Source of the DNA: CAYUMU01 sp964445985
GTDB lineage: Bacteria; Planctomycetota; Planctomycetia; Pirellulales; S012-138
DNA length: 64,000 bases
Reading direction: 5' to 3'
Assembly (NCBI GenBank): GCA_964445985.1
Contig: CAYUMU010000021.1
Coordinates: forward strand, 12,790 to 76,789
The notes beneath the pieces were generated by a model. The model was not told the origin of the DNA and did no database searches. It worked only from the letters and a program-made list of their open reading frames with translations. Shown here one piece after another: positions 24,921 to 34,123 of the stretch (position 1 is its first letter; every line of letters starts with the position of its first letter). The translations under genes were made by a program, and so were the position numbers.

Positions 24921-26417
24921 CTACCGCGGTTTGGCCCAACCCCGGCTGCGTTCCACCGCGCGGCGCCAATCGGTGTAGGCGGCTTCGCGGTCGGCTTCGG
25001 GGAGTTGGGGAATGAATTCCTGGTCGAGAGCCCAACTGTCTTTGACGTCGGCCAGGCTTTTCCAAACGCCGACGGCCAGCCCAGCCAGGTAGGCGGCGCC
25101 CAGGGCGGTGGTTTCGTTGACCACGGGGCGGCGGACCTTGGTTCCCAGGATGTCGGCCTGGAATTGCAGCAGCAGGTTGTTGGCCGAGGCGCCGCCATCG
25201 ACGCGGAGCTCGGCCAGGCGGATGCCGGAATCTTTCTGCATGGCCTCGAGCACGTCGCGGCTTTGGAAAGCCATGGCTTCGAGCGCCGCGCGGGCAATGT
25301 GGCCCATGGTGGTCCCGCGTTCCAGGCCCACGATGGCGCCGCGGGCGTAGGGATCCCAGTAGGGAGCGCCGAGGCCGACGAAGGCTGGCACCAGAAACAC
25401 GCCGCCGCGGTCGGGCACGCTGGCCGCGAGGCGTTCGACATCGGCACTTTGAGAGATCGCCCCGAGGCCGTCGCGGAGCCATTGCACGGCGGCGCCCGCC
25501 ACAAACACGGCGCCTTCCAGGCAATACGCCAGCCGGCCTTGAAATCGCCAGCCAATGGTGGTGAGCAGGTTGTTCTTCGATTCGACCGGGGTTTCGCCAG
25601 TGTTCATCAGCAAAAAACAGCCGGTGCCGTAGGTGTTTTTGGCGCTGCCGGTTTCGAAGCAGGCCTGGCCGAAGGTGGCCGCTTGCTGGTCGCCCGCGGC
25701 CGCGGCAATGGGAATAGCACGGCCGAACAGGTCGGGGTCGGTCTGCCCGAAGACGCCGCTGGTGTCGCGGACCTGGGGGAGCATGGCGCGGGGAATATCG
25801 AGCAGGGCCAGCAGTTCTTCATCCCAGTCGAGCTGATGGATGTTGAACAGCATGGTGCGGCTGGCGTTGCTTACGTCGGTGGCGTGAATCTTGCCGCCGG
25901 AGAGTTTCCACATCAGCCAGGTATCGACGGTGCCGAAGAGGATTTCACCCCGCTGGGCGCGGGCCTGGAGACCTTCCACCTGATTGAGCAGGTGCCGGAT
26001 TTTGGTGGCGGAAAAGTAGGCATCGACCACGAGCCCTGTCTTGTGGCGAAAGACGGTTTCTTGGCCGTCGGCCTTGATGCGTTCGCAGATGGGGGCACTG
26101 ACGCGGCTTTGCCACACAATGGCGTTGTGGACCGGGCGGCCGGTGGCGCGGTCCCAGAGGATGGTGGTTTCGCGCTGGTTGGCAATGCCGATGGCGGCCA
26201 CGCGGTCGAGATCGCAGTTGGCCTTTTGCAGGGCTTGCTTGGCGACGGCGAACTGCGAATTCCAGATGGCTTCGGGGTCGTGTTCCACTTCGCCCGGCCC
26301 CGGCAGGATTTGTTCGTATTCTTGTTGCGCGCTGGCGACGGCGCGGCCTTGGCGATTGAACAGAATGGCGCGAGACGAGGTGGTGCCCTGATCCAAGGCC
26401 AGAATCAACGAATCCAT
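24921..26417 (-). CDS. glpK: Glycerol kinase
   Basis: A 498-residue FGGY-family kinase at full family length. It converts glycerol plus ATP to glycerol 3-phosphate. The phosphate-1 motif LALDQGTTSSRA is at residues 6-17. Glycerol-kinase-specific stretches are PGEVEHDPEAIW, GIANQRETTILWDRATGRPVHNAIVWQ, and the C-terminal FGGY signature region (LRVDGGASANNLLLQFQAD). No glpF or glpD lies next to it. It is on the minus strand, downstream of the exported coiled-coil gene. Confidence 0.96.
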   Translation of the reverse strand: MDSLILALDQGTTSSRAILFNRQGRAVASAQQEYEQILPGPGEVEHDPEAIWNSQFAVAKQALQKANCDLDRVAAIGIANQRETTILWDRATGRPVHNAIVWQSRVSAPICERIKADGQETVFRHKTGLVVDAYFSATKIRHLLNQVEGLQARAQRGEILFGTVDTWLMWKLSGGKIHATDVSNASRTMLFNIHQLDWDEELLALLDIPRAMLPQVRDTSGVFGQTDPDLFGRAIPIAAAAGDQQAATFGQACFETGSAKNTYGTGCFLLMNTGETPVESKNNLLTTIGWRFQGRLAYCLEGAVFVAGAAVQWLRDGLGAISQSADVERLAASVPDRGGVFLVPAFVGLGAPYWDPYARGAIVGLERGTTMGHIARAALEAMAFQSRDVLEAMQKDSGIRLAELRVDGGASANNLLLQFQADILGTKVRRPVVNETTALGAAYLAGLAVGVWKSLADVKDSWALDQEFIPQLPEADREAAYTDWRRAVERSRGWAKPR

Positions 26418-26536
26418 AAAAGCCTGACTTTACCCAAGGAATGCGGAAGCGATACCGATCGAAACTGGCCGAATCAGCAGAGCGGGGCGCGGCTGCGTGG
26501 GGAATTCGCGGGGCGGGCAGAAACCTTCCGTGGGGG

Positions 26537-27829
26537 TTAATCGCCGAGCGACTCCAACAGTTTCAGCCGTTCTTGCTCCAAGGGATAAGCATAATAAGTT
26601 GTGAGGGCTTTGACTTGTGCCGAGCGGGAAGACACGGCGGCCGTGTTCCCGACCACGGGGCGTTGATTGCGTTCCCAGCGGGTGGCCACTTTCTTTTCGG
26701 CCTCGACGACTTCGACACCCCGGCCGGCGATCAAGCGGGTTTGCGAGGCGTATTGATCGCGGGCCGCTTTTCGCTTGGCGTCGATGGTGGCCAGTTCGGC
26801 CTCGAGCGGCGCGGCTTGCGCGCGCAGCGCGCGATAATTGAACTGGTAGCGCTGCAGCAAGCCGGTGAGTTGATCGGCTTCCACGCGGTAAGCGAACGAC
26901 TGCTGCGGATCGCGTTCCGAGGCCGCCAGGCTCAGGCATTGCCCAATGCGGGCATCGAGCTGGGCCATTTGGTTTTCGAGCGGAATCAAGCTGCGTTGCA
27001 GGGTGGCCAGCTTTTCGACCACGGGACCGCGGGCCGTGGTGAGGGCGGCCTCGGCTTGCTCGAGGGTGCTGATGGCCGATTTGCGGGCCTGTTCTAGTTG
27101 GGCACGCTCCCCCTCCAGTAATTCTTTGGCGGTTTGCAGTTCTTGGGCGGTCGCGATGCGGGCTTGCGTTTCGGCGTCTTGCGCGTCTTGCTGTTGCTGC
27201 TCGCGGTCGAGGAACAGCTCGGTGAACTGCTCATCGACCGCTTTGCGGCCCAACTCAAACGCTTCGTAGCTGGGGGCCGGGAGGCGTTTGACAACCTGAT
27301 CCTGGGCGGCGGCGACCTCCACCTTGGGGGCCTCTCCGGCCGAGGTGCCCAGGTAGCCGAACATCTGGCCCATAAATCGCGCGGCGTCGGCCAACGGCTT
27401 TGGATTGGCATCGTCGTTGGCGGCTTGTTCTTCAAGCAGGCTGGCCAGCCGATCGAGCTTGGTGAGCGCCGCCTGATGCTGTTTGAGCAACATGGTCAAG
27501 AAAATATCGGCCTGATGGGCCGACAGGTTCCGAGGATCGAGCCGCAGGGTTTGGGCCACGCTGCCCAGGGCGTCGTCGTAGCGGCGATGCTTGATTTGCA
27601 CCAGGGCCAGGGCAAAGGGGGCGCGGGCATCGCTGGCAGCTTCTTTGGTGGCTCTGGCGTAGGCGGCCGCGGCCGGTTCCAACTGCCGGAAGGAAGGTCC
27701 CCAGCCGGCGGTGAGCACGCCGCGCACTTCGTTGGCAAAGCGCTGTTCGTCGGCATCGGCAACTCCGGCGGAAGCTGCCAGCAGTGCCGCGCTGAGTGCG
27801 AACAGGGCGGGTGCGATGGGTCGAGACAT
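26537..27829 (-). CDS. Exported TPR/coiled-coil protein of unknown function
   Basis: A 430-residue protein starting at ATG 27829, preceded by AGGAGGG. A signal peptide (SRPIAPALFALSAALLAASAGVADA) leads into a TPR-like helical region (AYARATKEAASDARAPFALALVQIKHRRYDDALGSVAQTLRLD). A long coiled coil follows (about residues 230-380, rich in Glu/Gln/Arg/Leu, e.g. LQTAKELLEGERAQLEQARK). No enzymatic motif was seen. It is probably periplasmic and structural. A longer upstream open frame was rejected because it would bury the signal peptide. Confidence 0.7.
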   Translation of the reverse strand: MSRPIAPALFALSAALLAASAGVADADEQRFANEVRGVLTAGWGPSFRQLEPAAAAYARATKEAASDARAPFALALVQIKHRRYDDALGSVAQTLRLDPRNLSAHQADIFLTMLLKQHQAALTKLDRLASLLEEQAANDDANPKPLADAARFMGQMFGYLGTSAGEAPKVEVAAAQDQVVKRLPAPSYEAFELGRKAVDEQFTELFLDREQQQQDAQDAETQARIATAQELQTAKELLEGERAQLEQARKSAISTLEQAEAALTTARGPVVEKLATLQRSLIPLENQMAQLDARIGQCLSLAASERDPQQSFAYRVEADQLTGLLQRYQFNYRALRAQAAPLEAELATIDAKRKAARDQYASQTRLIAGRGVEVVEAEKKVATRWERNQRPVVGNTAAVSSRSAQVKALTTYYAYPLEQERLKLLESLGD

Positions 27830-28186
27830 GCGATGCCCTCCTGGTGATGAAGTGATGGCGGAGCGCAGCGGTGACCGCGAAGGGCCGCCTCCACTGCCAC
27901 GGAGCGCAAGGGGCCAGCTGCGAGCAGGCTCGCCCTCCCTCGTCGTTCCGCCCCCCAGTACGCATGGTAGTGGAGCCCGACCGATGGGGCAAGTTTTGCC
28001 GGTTGTGCTCGTTGTGTGGGCCGTTCCGTGGGATGGGATTAGACGGCTTGAGCCCGCCAAGCCAACCACAATCAAGAACTTACCAACATGCGCTCGATTT
28101 TAGGAACGATGACCTACGCGGAATGGATCGCTTAGGACGAGCGTGGCACAGGCCCACCGCAACTGGAATCTGGAAAGGATGCCGCC
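27830..28186. other. Divergent intergenic region
   Basis: Spacer of 357 bp between the minus-strand exported protein and the plus-strand small gene. It should hold both promoters. No gene, repeat or clear promoter was seen. Confidence 0.45.
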
Positions 28187-28531
28187 ATGACGTGGATGCA
28201 CTCGATATTTGCCTTTCGCAACGCTCGTCACGTTCTCGAAGCGACCGAACAATTGGTGGTGCGCGTGTGGCCCTGGGTTTGGCAACGCGTGGAAGCCAAC
28301 GTGCTGGGCATGACGCCGGCCGAGGCTCGCGGTTATGTGCGAGCGCACAGCAGTGAAATGGTGCGAGCCGGGGCCGCGAGCATCGTCGAAAGCCACCCCA
28401 GCTTGCAAGACTGGGCCGTGGAATCGATCGTGGAAAAAACGCTGGAAGGATTGGTCTCGCTCTGCCTGGCCGAGTTGGTGCAACACCAGCGGCAAATGAT
28501 GCAACTCCGCAACAGCCGCCGCGCTGCTTAA
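28187..28531 (+). CDS. Small hypothetical helical protein
   Basis: A 114-residue protein with an AAAGGATG ribosome-binding region 5 bases before the ATG. It is predicted all-helical and amphipathic (NARHVLEATEQLVVRVWPWVWQRVEANVLGM, SLQDWAVESIVEKTLEGLVSLCLAELV), with a basic C-terminus (RNSRRAA). No family was recognised. Convergent with the large cytochrome gene. Confidence 0.6.
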   Translation: MTWMHSIFAFRNARHVLEATEQLVVRVWPWVWQRVEANVLGMTPAEARGYVRAHSSEMVRAGAASIVESHPSLQDWAVESIVEKTLEGLVSLCLAELVQHQRQMMQLRNSRRAA

Positions 28532-28557
28532 CGCCCTACTTGCCGCGGCAACCAGAG

Positions 28558-31500
28558 CTATTCCGGCACGCGGTTCATGCTGTAATGGGCTTCGTCGGGG
28601 TGGAAGATGGTTCCGCCGGGCGACAGGTTCTCTAGCCGCAGTTCATACACGAACCCACCTCGCAAGCGATCGAGCTTGAGGTGGGCACTGAGCCCGTCCG
28701 CGGCAACCGCAACCTGGCGAACGGCGTGCTCGGCCCGATCGACATCGGCGCCGCCATAGGCGGGCGTGGAGACGCGGCGATAGCTGGAGATCTTGTAGCT
28801 ATCGCGCTGGGCGGCCCGAGCGCGATCGATGGGGGCGGTGAAGGTGATTTCGAAACCGGCTGGCGCCGCGCGGACTTCGGCAATGCCGGGGGGAAGATCC
28901 TTGCCGGGCGTGAGCTTCACCAGCGAACCGGTGTTGGCCCCGCCGCCCCAGGCGCTATCGCGAATGTTGCCGATGTAAAGCGAGCCATCGGGGGCCACCT
29001 CGCAAGCCAGCGGGCCTTCCAGCGAATCGCCGGCTGCTTCGCCCGCGGCGGGCACGCGCGTGAACGGATAAGCGGCGCCCTGCAACTCGCCGCCGACGCG
29101 GTCGAGGCTCATGCGAATGAGTTGCCGCGAGTCGTACTCGCAGCCGAGCAGATGGCCTTCGAAGGGACCGAACCCAGGCTGCGTTTGGTCGCCGTCGTGC
29201 TTGGTCGGACTGTACAAGAAGCAAAGGCCGTTGACGCTGCGCGTCCAGGGGTGGGGCAGGTTCACGGCCGGCGGTGTGAGCGGCGGTTTGAAGTCGGGCC
29301 GGAATTCCAGGCGGTTGATGAAGCCATAGCGGCGGCCGGGCAGCAAATGGTTCAATTCGTTGAAAGGGTTGTAATGGCCTTGGTTGTCGGTGGCGAAGAG
29401 TTGTTCGTGCCGATCGAGGGCCAGGCCCATGGGGAACCGCAAGCCGGCCGCAATGGGTTCGATGGCAAAGGACTGAGGGTTGTCGGGCGTGGGCATGCGC
29501 GGCGCCAGGCGCAGGGCTTCTCCCCGATATCGCGCGGCCGCGGCGCTGCGGAGGTCTTGCTGGCAGGGAATGGCCAGGTAGTAATTGCCGGCGGCGTCGC
29601 GTGGCAAACCCACGGCCCAATCGTGGTAGTCGGCGGTATGCCCCCAGCCAGAGACGAGCGTCTGCGCGCGTTCGGCCACGCCGTCGCCATCGGCGTCGGT
29701 CAGCCGCAGCAGGGCGTACTTGTTGATGACGTCGATCGCATCGCCCGCGGCGCGCACGCCGTAGGGCGCGGCCAGATCGTCGGAGAAGGGCTTCAGGCTG
29801 TCTTCCAGGCCATCGCCATCGGTGTCGCGGCCCAACCAAACTCGGCCTTTGAGCGAAGCCACGATGAGCGTGCCATCGGGCCGCCAGGCCAAGGCCGTGG
29901 GCATCACGCTGGCATCGACCGGCAATCGCACCGCGGTGTAGCCGGGCACCACGTCGAGCGTGGCGACGGGCGGGCGCGGCAGTTCGACCGCTTCGGCCGT
30001 ATAGCGATCGACCGGGAGCGGGGTGGCGTACACCACGTCGAGCGCGGCTTCTCCGGCTTCTTCAGACTTGAGGGCCGAGGCCACGAGTTGAAGTTGGTTC
30101 TTGTCGCCGACGGCTTTCGACCAAGAGGAATCGAGCTGGCTCTTCAGAAACGAGCCGCCGGAGTAGCCGGAGACGGTTTTCTTGGAAGCATCGAGCGTGG
30201 CAGCCACGGCAGTTGAAACCGAAGGCCGCGGCGCGCGGAGGGCCAACTGCCAACCCGGCGGCATGCCGGAGACATGCACCTGCCGCCGCACGCCGGAAAC
30301 TTGCGGAGACGGCGAACCGGTGGTTGATGGTGACGCGTGGGGGGCCGCCGGCCAGGCTTCGACGGTTTGGGTAACCGTGAGCCGGATCGAGTGCTCCCCG
30401 TCGTCGCCGGCGAATTGCAGTCGGTGCTGGAACCGCAAGCCGGCGGCGGTGTGTTCCAGCCAATCGAATTCGGTGGGAAACTGCCCTTGGAGTTGGGGCA
30501 GTTTCACCTGGTCGCCCCGGACGAGGATCAGGTCGGAGGCCGCCACGTTGGCATTTTCTTCGGTGGCCGTAGTGACCGCCGTGGGCTTTTCCGGAGTTGG
30601 CGGGGCCGGCAAGATCTGCGTTCCGCCTGGCTCCCAGTACCATGACTTGCCGCGCGTGTGCTGCCGGGCCGTATCGCCCAGCCACCAGAGGGCGAGCCGG
30701 TTGTGCTCCAGGTCGAACAGCACATTGTGCCGATTGGGCAGGCCAATGATCAGCGGCTTGAGAAAGAGATAATCATCGACCTCCAGCACGTCGGTCAGCA
30801 CGGCGGCCGGTTCGTTGCTGCCAGGCAAATTGCTGCCAGGCAAATTGCTTCGCCGCACGATTCGCGTGGGGTTGGGCTTGGGCGGGTTGAACTCTTGGAG
30901 GTCGAGCACGTGCCAGACGGCCGCTAGCTGGGTGTTCACGTTGTCGTCGAGCACGCCGGCGATCGGTTTGACCACCGACGGCATTTCCATCCGCGGCACA
31001 ATCCGGGCCGGATTGGGCATCCAACGGTCGAACCAGCTTTTGCGCAAACGCTCGCTCAGCCGGCTGAGGTCCGGCCCCTGCGACTTGAGCTCTACCTTTT
31101 GCGGAATGGCGTTGCCCACCTGATGGCAACTGGTGCAACCAAAGCCCGAGGACGTGACGAGCCGACTGCCGGCGACCAGCAGGGCCGCGGCGGAGAACTC
31201 GCTGGCGGAGTCGTGGGCAGCGACTTCGCCGCTGTTGGCGGCGTGGTTGTGAGGGCGGGGCGGGATGCGATCGATGGCGATCAGTTCGTCGACGAGGGCG
31301 GTGCGTTCGCCGTCGGCCAGGTCGAACTTGGGCATCCGGACTGAAAGCCACGGTCGTAGCGGCGGCCGGCGAAGCGCGATGGCGTCTTCCAATGAACCGC
31401 GATGCAGTTTGTCGCCCACCCCATGCAAGGCCGGCGGCTTCATGCCTGCGAGCAGGGGCGCCAGCTCGGGCGAAGCGGCCAGCACCGAGTCGAGGTGCGG

Positions 31501-33207
31501 TTCCAAGCCAGGGGCGGCATCGCGGGCGTGGCAGGCCAAACAGTTCCGCTCGGCCAATACCAGCGATCCTTGCCAGTGCTCCGTGCTCTCCGCGACCGCG
31601 GCGGGTGGCTGCAGATGGACTGCCGCAAAATAAGCCTGCACTGCCTGAGCCTGCGACTTAGAAATGGCGTAGGCGGGTTGGTGCTGGTGCTCGGCCTGGC
31701 TCGAATTGTTCGCGGCCAGCGGTCGCGAGCAGCTTCGCTCCCAGCGGCTGGCCGGTCCAATGGCGACCGCCAAGGGAGTTGAATCGGCTGCCCGCGGTAG
31801 ACCGCGGGGAAGGCGATGGCAGGCAGCGCAGTTGTGTTGTTCGACGAGCTTCTTCCCCAGGGCCAACCGCTCGGCAGTCGGCTTTGGAGCCGAGGTCTTT
31901 GCATCGGGCTTTGTGGCCGACGGCTGTTCGGCGTTCCGCGGATTGCCTAGCTGTGCCAGGTAGAGCGAGAGGCTCGCACGCTCCGGCGGGCCGAGGTTAA
32001 AAACCGGCATGCGATGGTCGGGGTTGAGCGCCGCGGGGTTCTCGAGCCAGGTGGCGAAAAAGGTCGCTGGTCGCTTGAGCGAGATCTGGGAAAGATCGCC
32101 GCCGCCGAACAGTCCGGCTTGCCCTAGACTCTCGGCTTGATGGCAAGCCAGGCAACCGAGGGTGCGAAACAGCTGCCGGCCTTGCGCCAGGGAAGGAGGC
32201 TCAGGCTGGGGGCCCTTCGGTGGTTTGGGTTTGGAGGGACTCGACGGTTTGTCGCCGGCGCCGTGCCGAGGCTGGGAATGAGGGTCATGCTCCGCCAGCA
32301 GATAATCGGCAACCGCCGCCGCTGCCGCGTCATCGAGTTTGAAGTGGGGCATTCGCCGGGCGGGGGGCGTGGTTTCGTCGGCCGGCGGGACCGGCGCGGC
32401 CTGCAGCCAGGCGATCAGCCAGTCACGCCGTACGTTGCCAGCCAGGTTGGTGAGCGCCGGGGCCGGTAGAGGTCGCGCGGGGGCGAGGGCAGCGGATGAG
32501 GCTGCCGTTGCTTGCCCTGTCGCCCGATGGCAGGCCGCGCAGCGGAGCGCATGGGCCAGTTGCTCGCCGCGCTCGAACTGATCGAGCGCTTCGGCTGGCG
32601 GATCGTGATACAGATAGCGGGCCGCGACCGGTTCGAGCCCAAAGTTGGGGCCCTGCCAGTAGAGGGAGATCTGGGCATTGCCAGCGGTAGGCTGATATTC
32701 CAATTCCAGCGGGTGATAGCCATAGCTCAAGGTGATGGGCTGGGCATCGAACCAGCCAAGTTGATCCCGTTGTTGATCGATCAGCACCTGGCCAGCGAGC
32801 GTGAGCTTGACGCGGCCGGCCGCATGCACGGCCAGGCGATACTCGCCACGCACGATCGTAAACAGCCGCCCAGCCCAAGCTGCGTGCCAGCGGTCGCCGG
32901 GCAGGCGGGCGTCGGCCGTGCGGCTGCCCCAAGCGAAGGCCACTTGCGGATCGAGCCGGCGCGCCGATGGTGCGGGCGCGTGTGCCGCGGTCGAGTCGTA
33001 GTTGGCCACCAGCCCTGGCCGGAGCCGAGCCCAAAGCTCTTCTTCGTCTTCGGTTTGCGCGAATGCGGAGGGCGCAGCGTGGCAGGCAAACAGGGCGGCC
33101 ACCAGGCACCTGGCCATCCAAGCCCCGCACCACGGGCGTTGGACAGCGAGGCCGCTGGAACCGAGATGCGTTCGCCGCCGGGCCTGCAAAAGTTCGTTGC
33201 GCGTCAT
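28558..33207 (-). CDS. Giant multi-heme c-type cytochrome with PA14-like and beta-propeller domains
   Basis: About 1549 residues. ATG 33207 is the first ATG start; a TTG 16 codons upstream is possible. A signal-like segment (MARCLVAALFACHAAPSAFA) sits near residue 35. Then comes a PA14-like domain (LFTIVRGEYRLAVHAAGRVKLTLAGQVLIDQQ). Five CXXCH heme motifs follow at about residues 224 (CAACH), 352 (CLACH), 459 (CAACH), 556 (CLACH) and 690 (CTSCH). The C-terminal ~470 residues are a PVC-type sorbosone-dehydrogenase-like propeller (GYTAVRLPVDASVMPTALAWRPDG, LEGPLACEVAPDGSLYIGNIRDS). It is probably a periplasmic redox enzyme or electron conduit. The partner is unknown. Confidence 0.85.
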   Translation of the reverse strand: MTRNELLQARRRTHLGSSGLAVQRPWCGAWMARCLVAALFACHAAPSAFAQTEDEEELWARLRPGLVANYDSTAAHAPAPSARRLDPQVAFAWGSRTADARLPGDRWHAAWAGRLFTIVRGEYRLAVHAAGRVKLTLAGQVLIDQQRDQLGWFDAQPITLSYGYHPLELEYQPTAGNAQISLYWQGPNFGLEPVAARYLYHDPPAEALDQFERGEQLAHALRCAACHRATGQATAASSAALAPARPLPAPALTNLAGNVRRDWLIAWLQAAPVPPADETTPPARRMPHFKLDDAAAAAVADYLLAEHDPHSQPRHGAGDKPSSPSKPKPPKGPQPEPPSLAQGRQLFRTLGCLACHQAESLGQAGLFGGGDLSQISLKRPATFFATWLENPAALNPDHRMPVFNLGPPERASLSLYLAQLGNPRNAEQPSATKPDAKTSAPKPTAERLALGKKLVEQHNCAACHRLPRGLPRAADSTPLAVAIGPASRWERSCSRPLAANNSSQAEHQHQPAYAISKSQAQAVQAYFAAVHLQPPAAVAESTEHWQGSLVLAERNCLACHARDAAPGLEPHLDSVLAASPELAPLLAGMKPPALHGVGDKLHRGSLEDAIALRRPPLRPWLSVRMPKFDLADGERTALVDELIAIDRIPPRPHNHAANSGEVAAHDSASEFSAAALLVAGSRLVTSSGFGCTSCHQVGNAIPQKVELKSQGPDLSRLSERLRKSWFDRWMPNPARIVPRMEMPSVVKPIAGVLDDNVNTQLAAVWHVLDLQEFNPPKPNPTRIVRRSNLPGSNLPGSNEPAAVLTDVLEVDDYLFLKPLIIGLPNRHNVLFDLEHNRLALWWLGDTARQHTRGKSWYWEPGGTQILPAPPTPEKPTAVTTATEENANVAASDLILVRGDQVKLPQLQGQFPTEFDWLEHTAAGLRFQHRLQFAGDDGEHSIRLTVTQTVEAWPAAPHASPSTTGSPSPQVSGVRRQVHVSGMPPGWQLALRAPRPSVSTAVAATLDASKKTVSGYSGGSFLKSQLDSSWSKAVGDKNQLQLVASALKSEEAGEAALDVVYATPLPVDRYTAEAVELPRPPVATLDVVPGYTAVRLPVDASVMPTALAWRPDGTLIVASLKGRVWLGRDTDGDGLEDSLKPFSDDLAAPYGVRAAGDAIDVINKYALLRLTDADGDGVAERAQTLVSGWGHTADYHDWAVGLPRDAAGNYYLAIPCQQDLRSAAAARYRGEALRLAPRMPTPDNPQSFAIEPIAAGLRFPMGLALDRHEQLFATDNQGHYNPFNELNHLLPGRRYGFINRLEFRPDFKPPLTPPAVNLPHPWTRSVNGLCFLYSPTKHDGDQTQPGFGPFEGHLLGCEYDSRQLIRMSLDRVGGELQGAAYPFTRVPAAGEAAGDSLEGPLACEVAPDGSLYIGNIRDSAWGGGANTGSLVKLTPGKDLPPGIAEVRAAPAGFEITFTAPIDRARAAQRDSYKISSYRRVSTPAYGGADVDRAEHAVRQVAVAADGLSAHLKLDRLRGGFVYELRLENLSPGGTIFHPDEAHYSMNRVPE

Positions 33208-33373
33208 TCGAGTTTGCTTCGGCTCCAAGGAAGGGGGGAGCTCGGGAAACGACAATGTTTATGATACCATGCGAGCGACGGCGAGTGGCAATGCGGCGCG
33301 CCTCGAACAATAGCGGCGCGCCTTTTCCCCCCGCTGCTCTGTTTCCCTCCTTTTGCCTGCGAAGCAAATTGGC

Positions 33374-34009
33374 ATGAGCCTGGCTTACGATCCAACGGTG
33401 GCAGTTGAGCACTTGAGGGCCGCCGATCGCCGACTGGCGAAGGCCATCGCGGCGGCGGGGCCGTTTGCCTTGCAGATCCGTCCGCTGCAGAGCCCTTTCG
33501 AGGCGTTGCTGCGGTCGATCGTGTATCAGCAGCTTTCCGGCAAGGCGGCGGCCACGATTTATGGCCGGCTGGAGTTGCTGCTTCCCAAACGGCGCAGCGA
33601 TTGGCCGCAAGCCTTGCTCGATTTGACGGAAGAATCGTTGCGGGGCGCTGGCCTATCGCGGAACAAGTTGGCGTCGGCGCGCGATCTGGCCGCGCAGACG
33701 ATTGCCGGCGAGGTGCCTTCGCTGCGCAAGCTGCGGGGGATGAGCGACGAGCAGATTGTGGAGCGGCTGGTCCGCGTGCGCGGCATTGGCGAGTGGACCG
33801 TGCAAATGCTGCTGATCTTTCGGCTGGGGCGGCCCGACGTGTTGCCCGTGAACGACTTGGGCGTGCGGAAAGGCTTCCAGCGTGTATACCGCACCGCGGA
33901 ACTTCCCACGCCCAAAGAAATGATCCGCCGCGCCGAAGCCTGGCGGCCGTTTCGTTCGGTGGCGAGTTGGTACCTGTGGCGGATCTTGGATCAACCCGGC
34001 CCGCTGTAG
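33374..34009 (+). CDS. AlkA-type DNA-3-methyladenine glycosylase
   Basis: A 211-residue HhH-GPD base-excision repair enzyme. It has QSPFEALLRSIVYQQLSGKAAATIYGRL, the helix-hairpin-helix VRGIGEWTVQMLLIF, and the catalytic aspartate in LPVNDLGVRKGF. It would remove alkylated bases such as 3-methyladenine. It lacks the AlkA N-terminal domain (the E. coli enzyme has 282 residues), as many bacterial AlkA-like proteins do. The start ATG at 33374 fits the family start. Confidence 0.92.
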   Translation: MSLAYDPTVAVEHLRAADRRLAKAIAAAGPFALQIRPLQSPFEALLRSIVYQQLSGKAAATIYGRLELLLPKRRSDWPQALLDLTEESLRGAGLSRNKLASARDLAAQTIAGEVPSLRKLRGMSDEQIVERLVRVRGIGEWTVQMLLIFRLGRPDVLPVNDLGVRKGFQRVYRTAELPTPKEMIRRAEAWRPFRSVASWYLWRILDQPGPL

Positions 34010-34072
34010 TTGCTTACGCGCTGGTTGCTTACGCGCTGGTTGTTTTCGCGCCGGCAACTCCGGCAACTCCGC
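34010..34072 (+). repeat. Short tandem repeats after the glycosylase gene
   Basis: Three 15-bp units (TTGCTTACGCGCTGG twice, then TTGTTTTCGCGCCGG) are followed by two 9-bp units (CAACTCCGG, CAACTCCGC). They fill the gap between the convergent glycosylase and SulP genes. Confidence 0.7.
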
Positions 34073-34123
34073 CAGCTGCCGGGTGCGTTTTCGAGATCGT
34101 GTGGATTTGCGATTGGCCCCCCG

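Noticed and set aside
34010..34072. Tandem repeats considered as a CRISPR array
   Set aside because: Units are 15 bp and 9 bp, directly adjacent with no spacers, and no cas genes are in the window.
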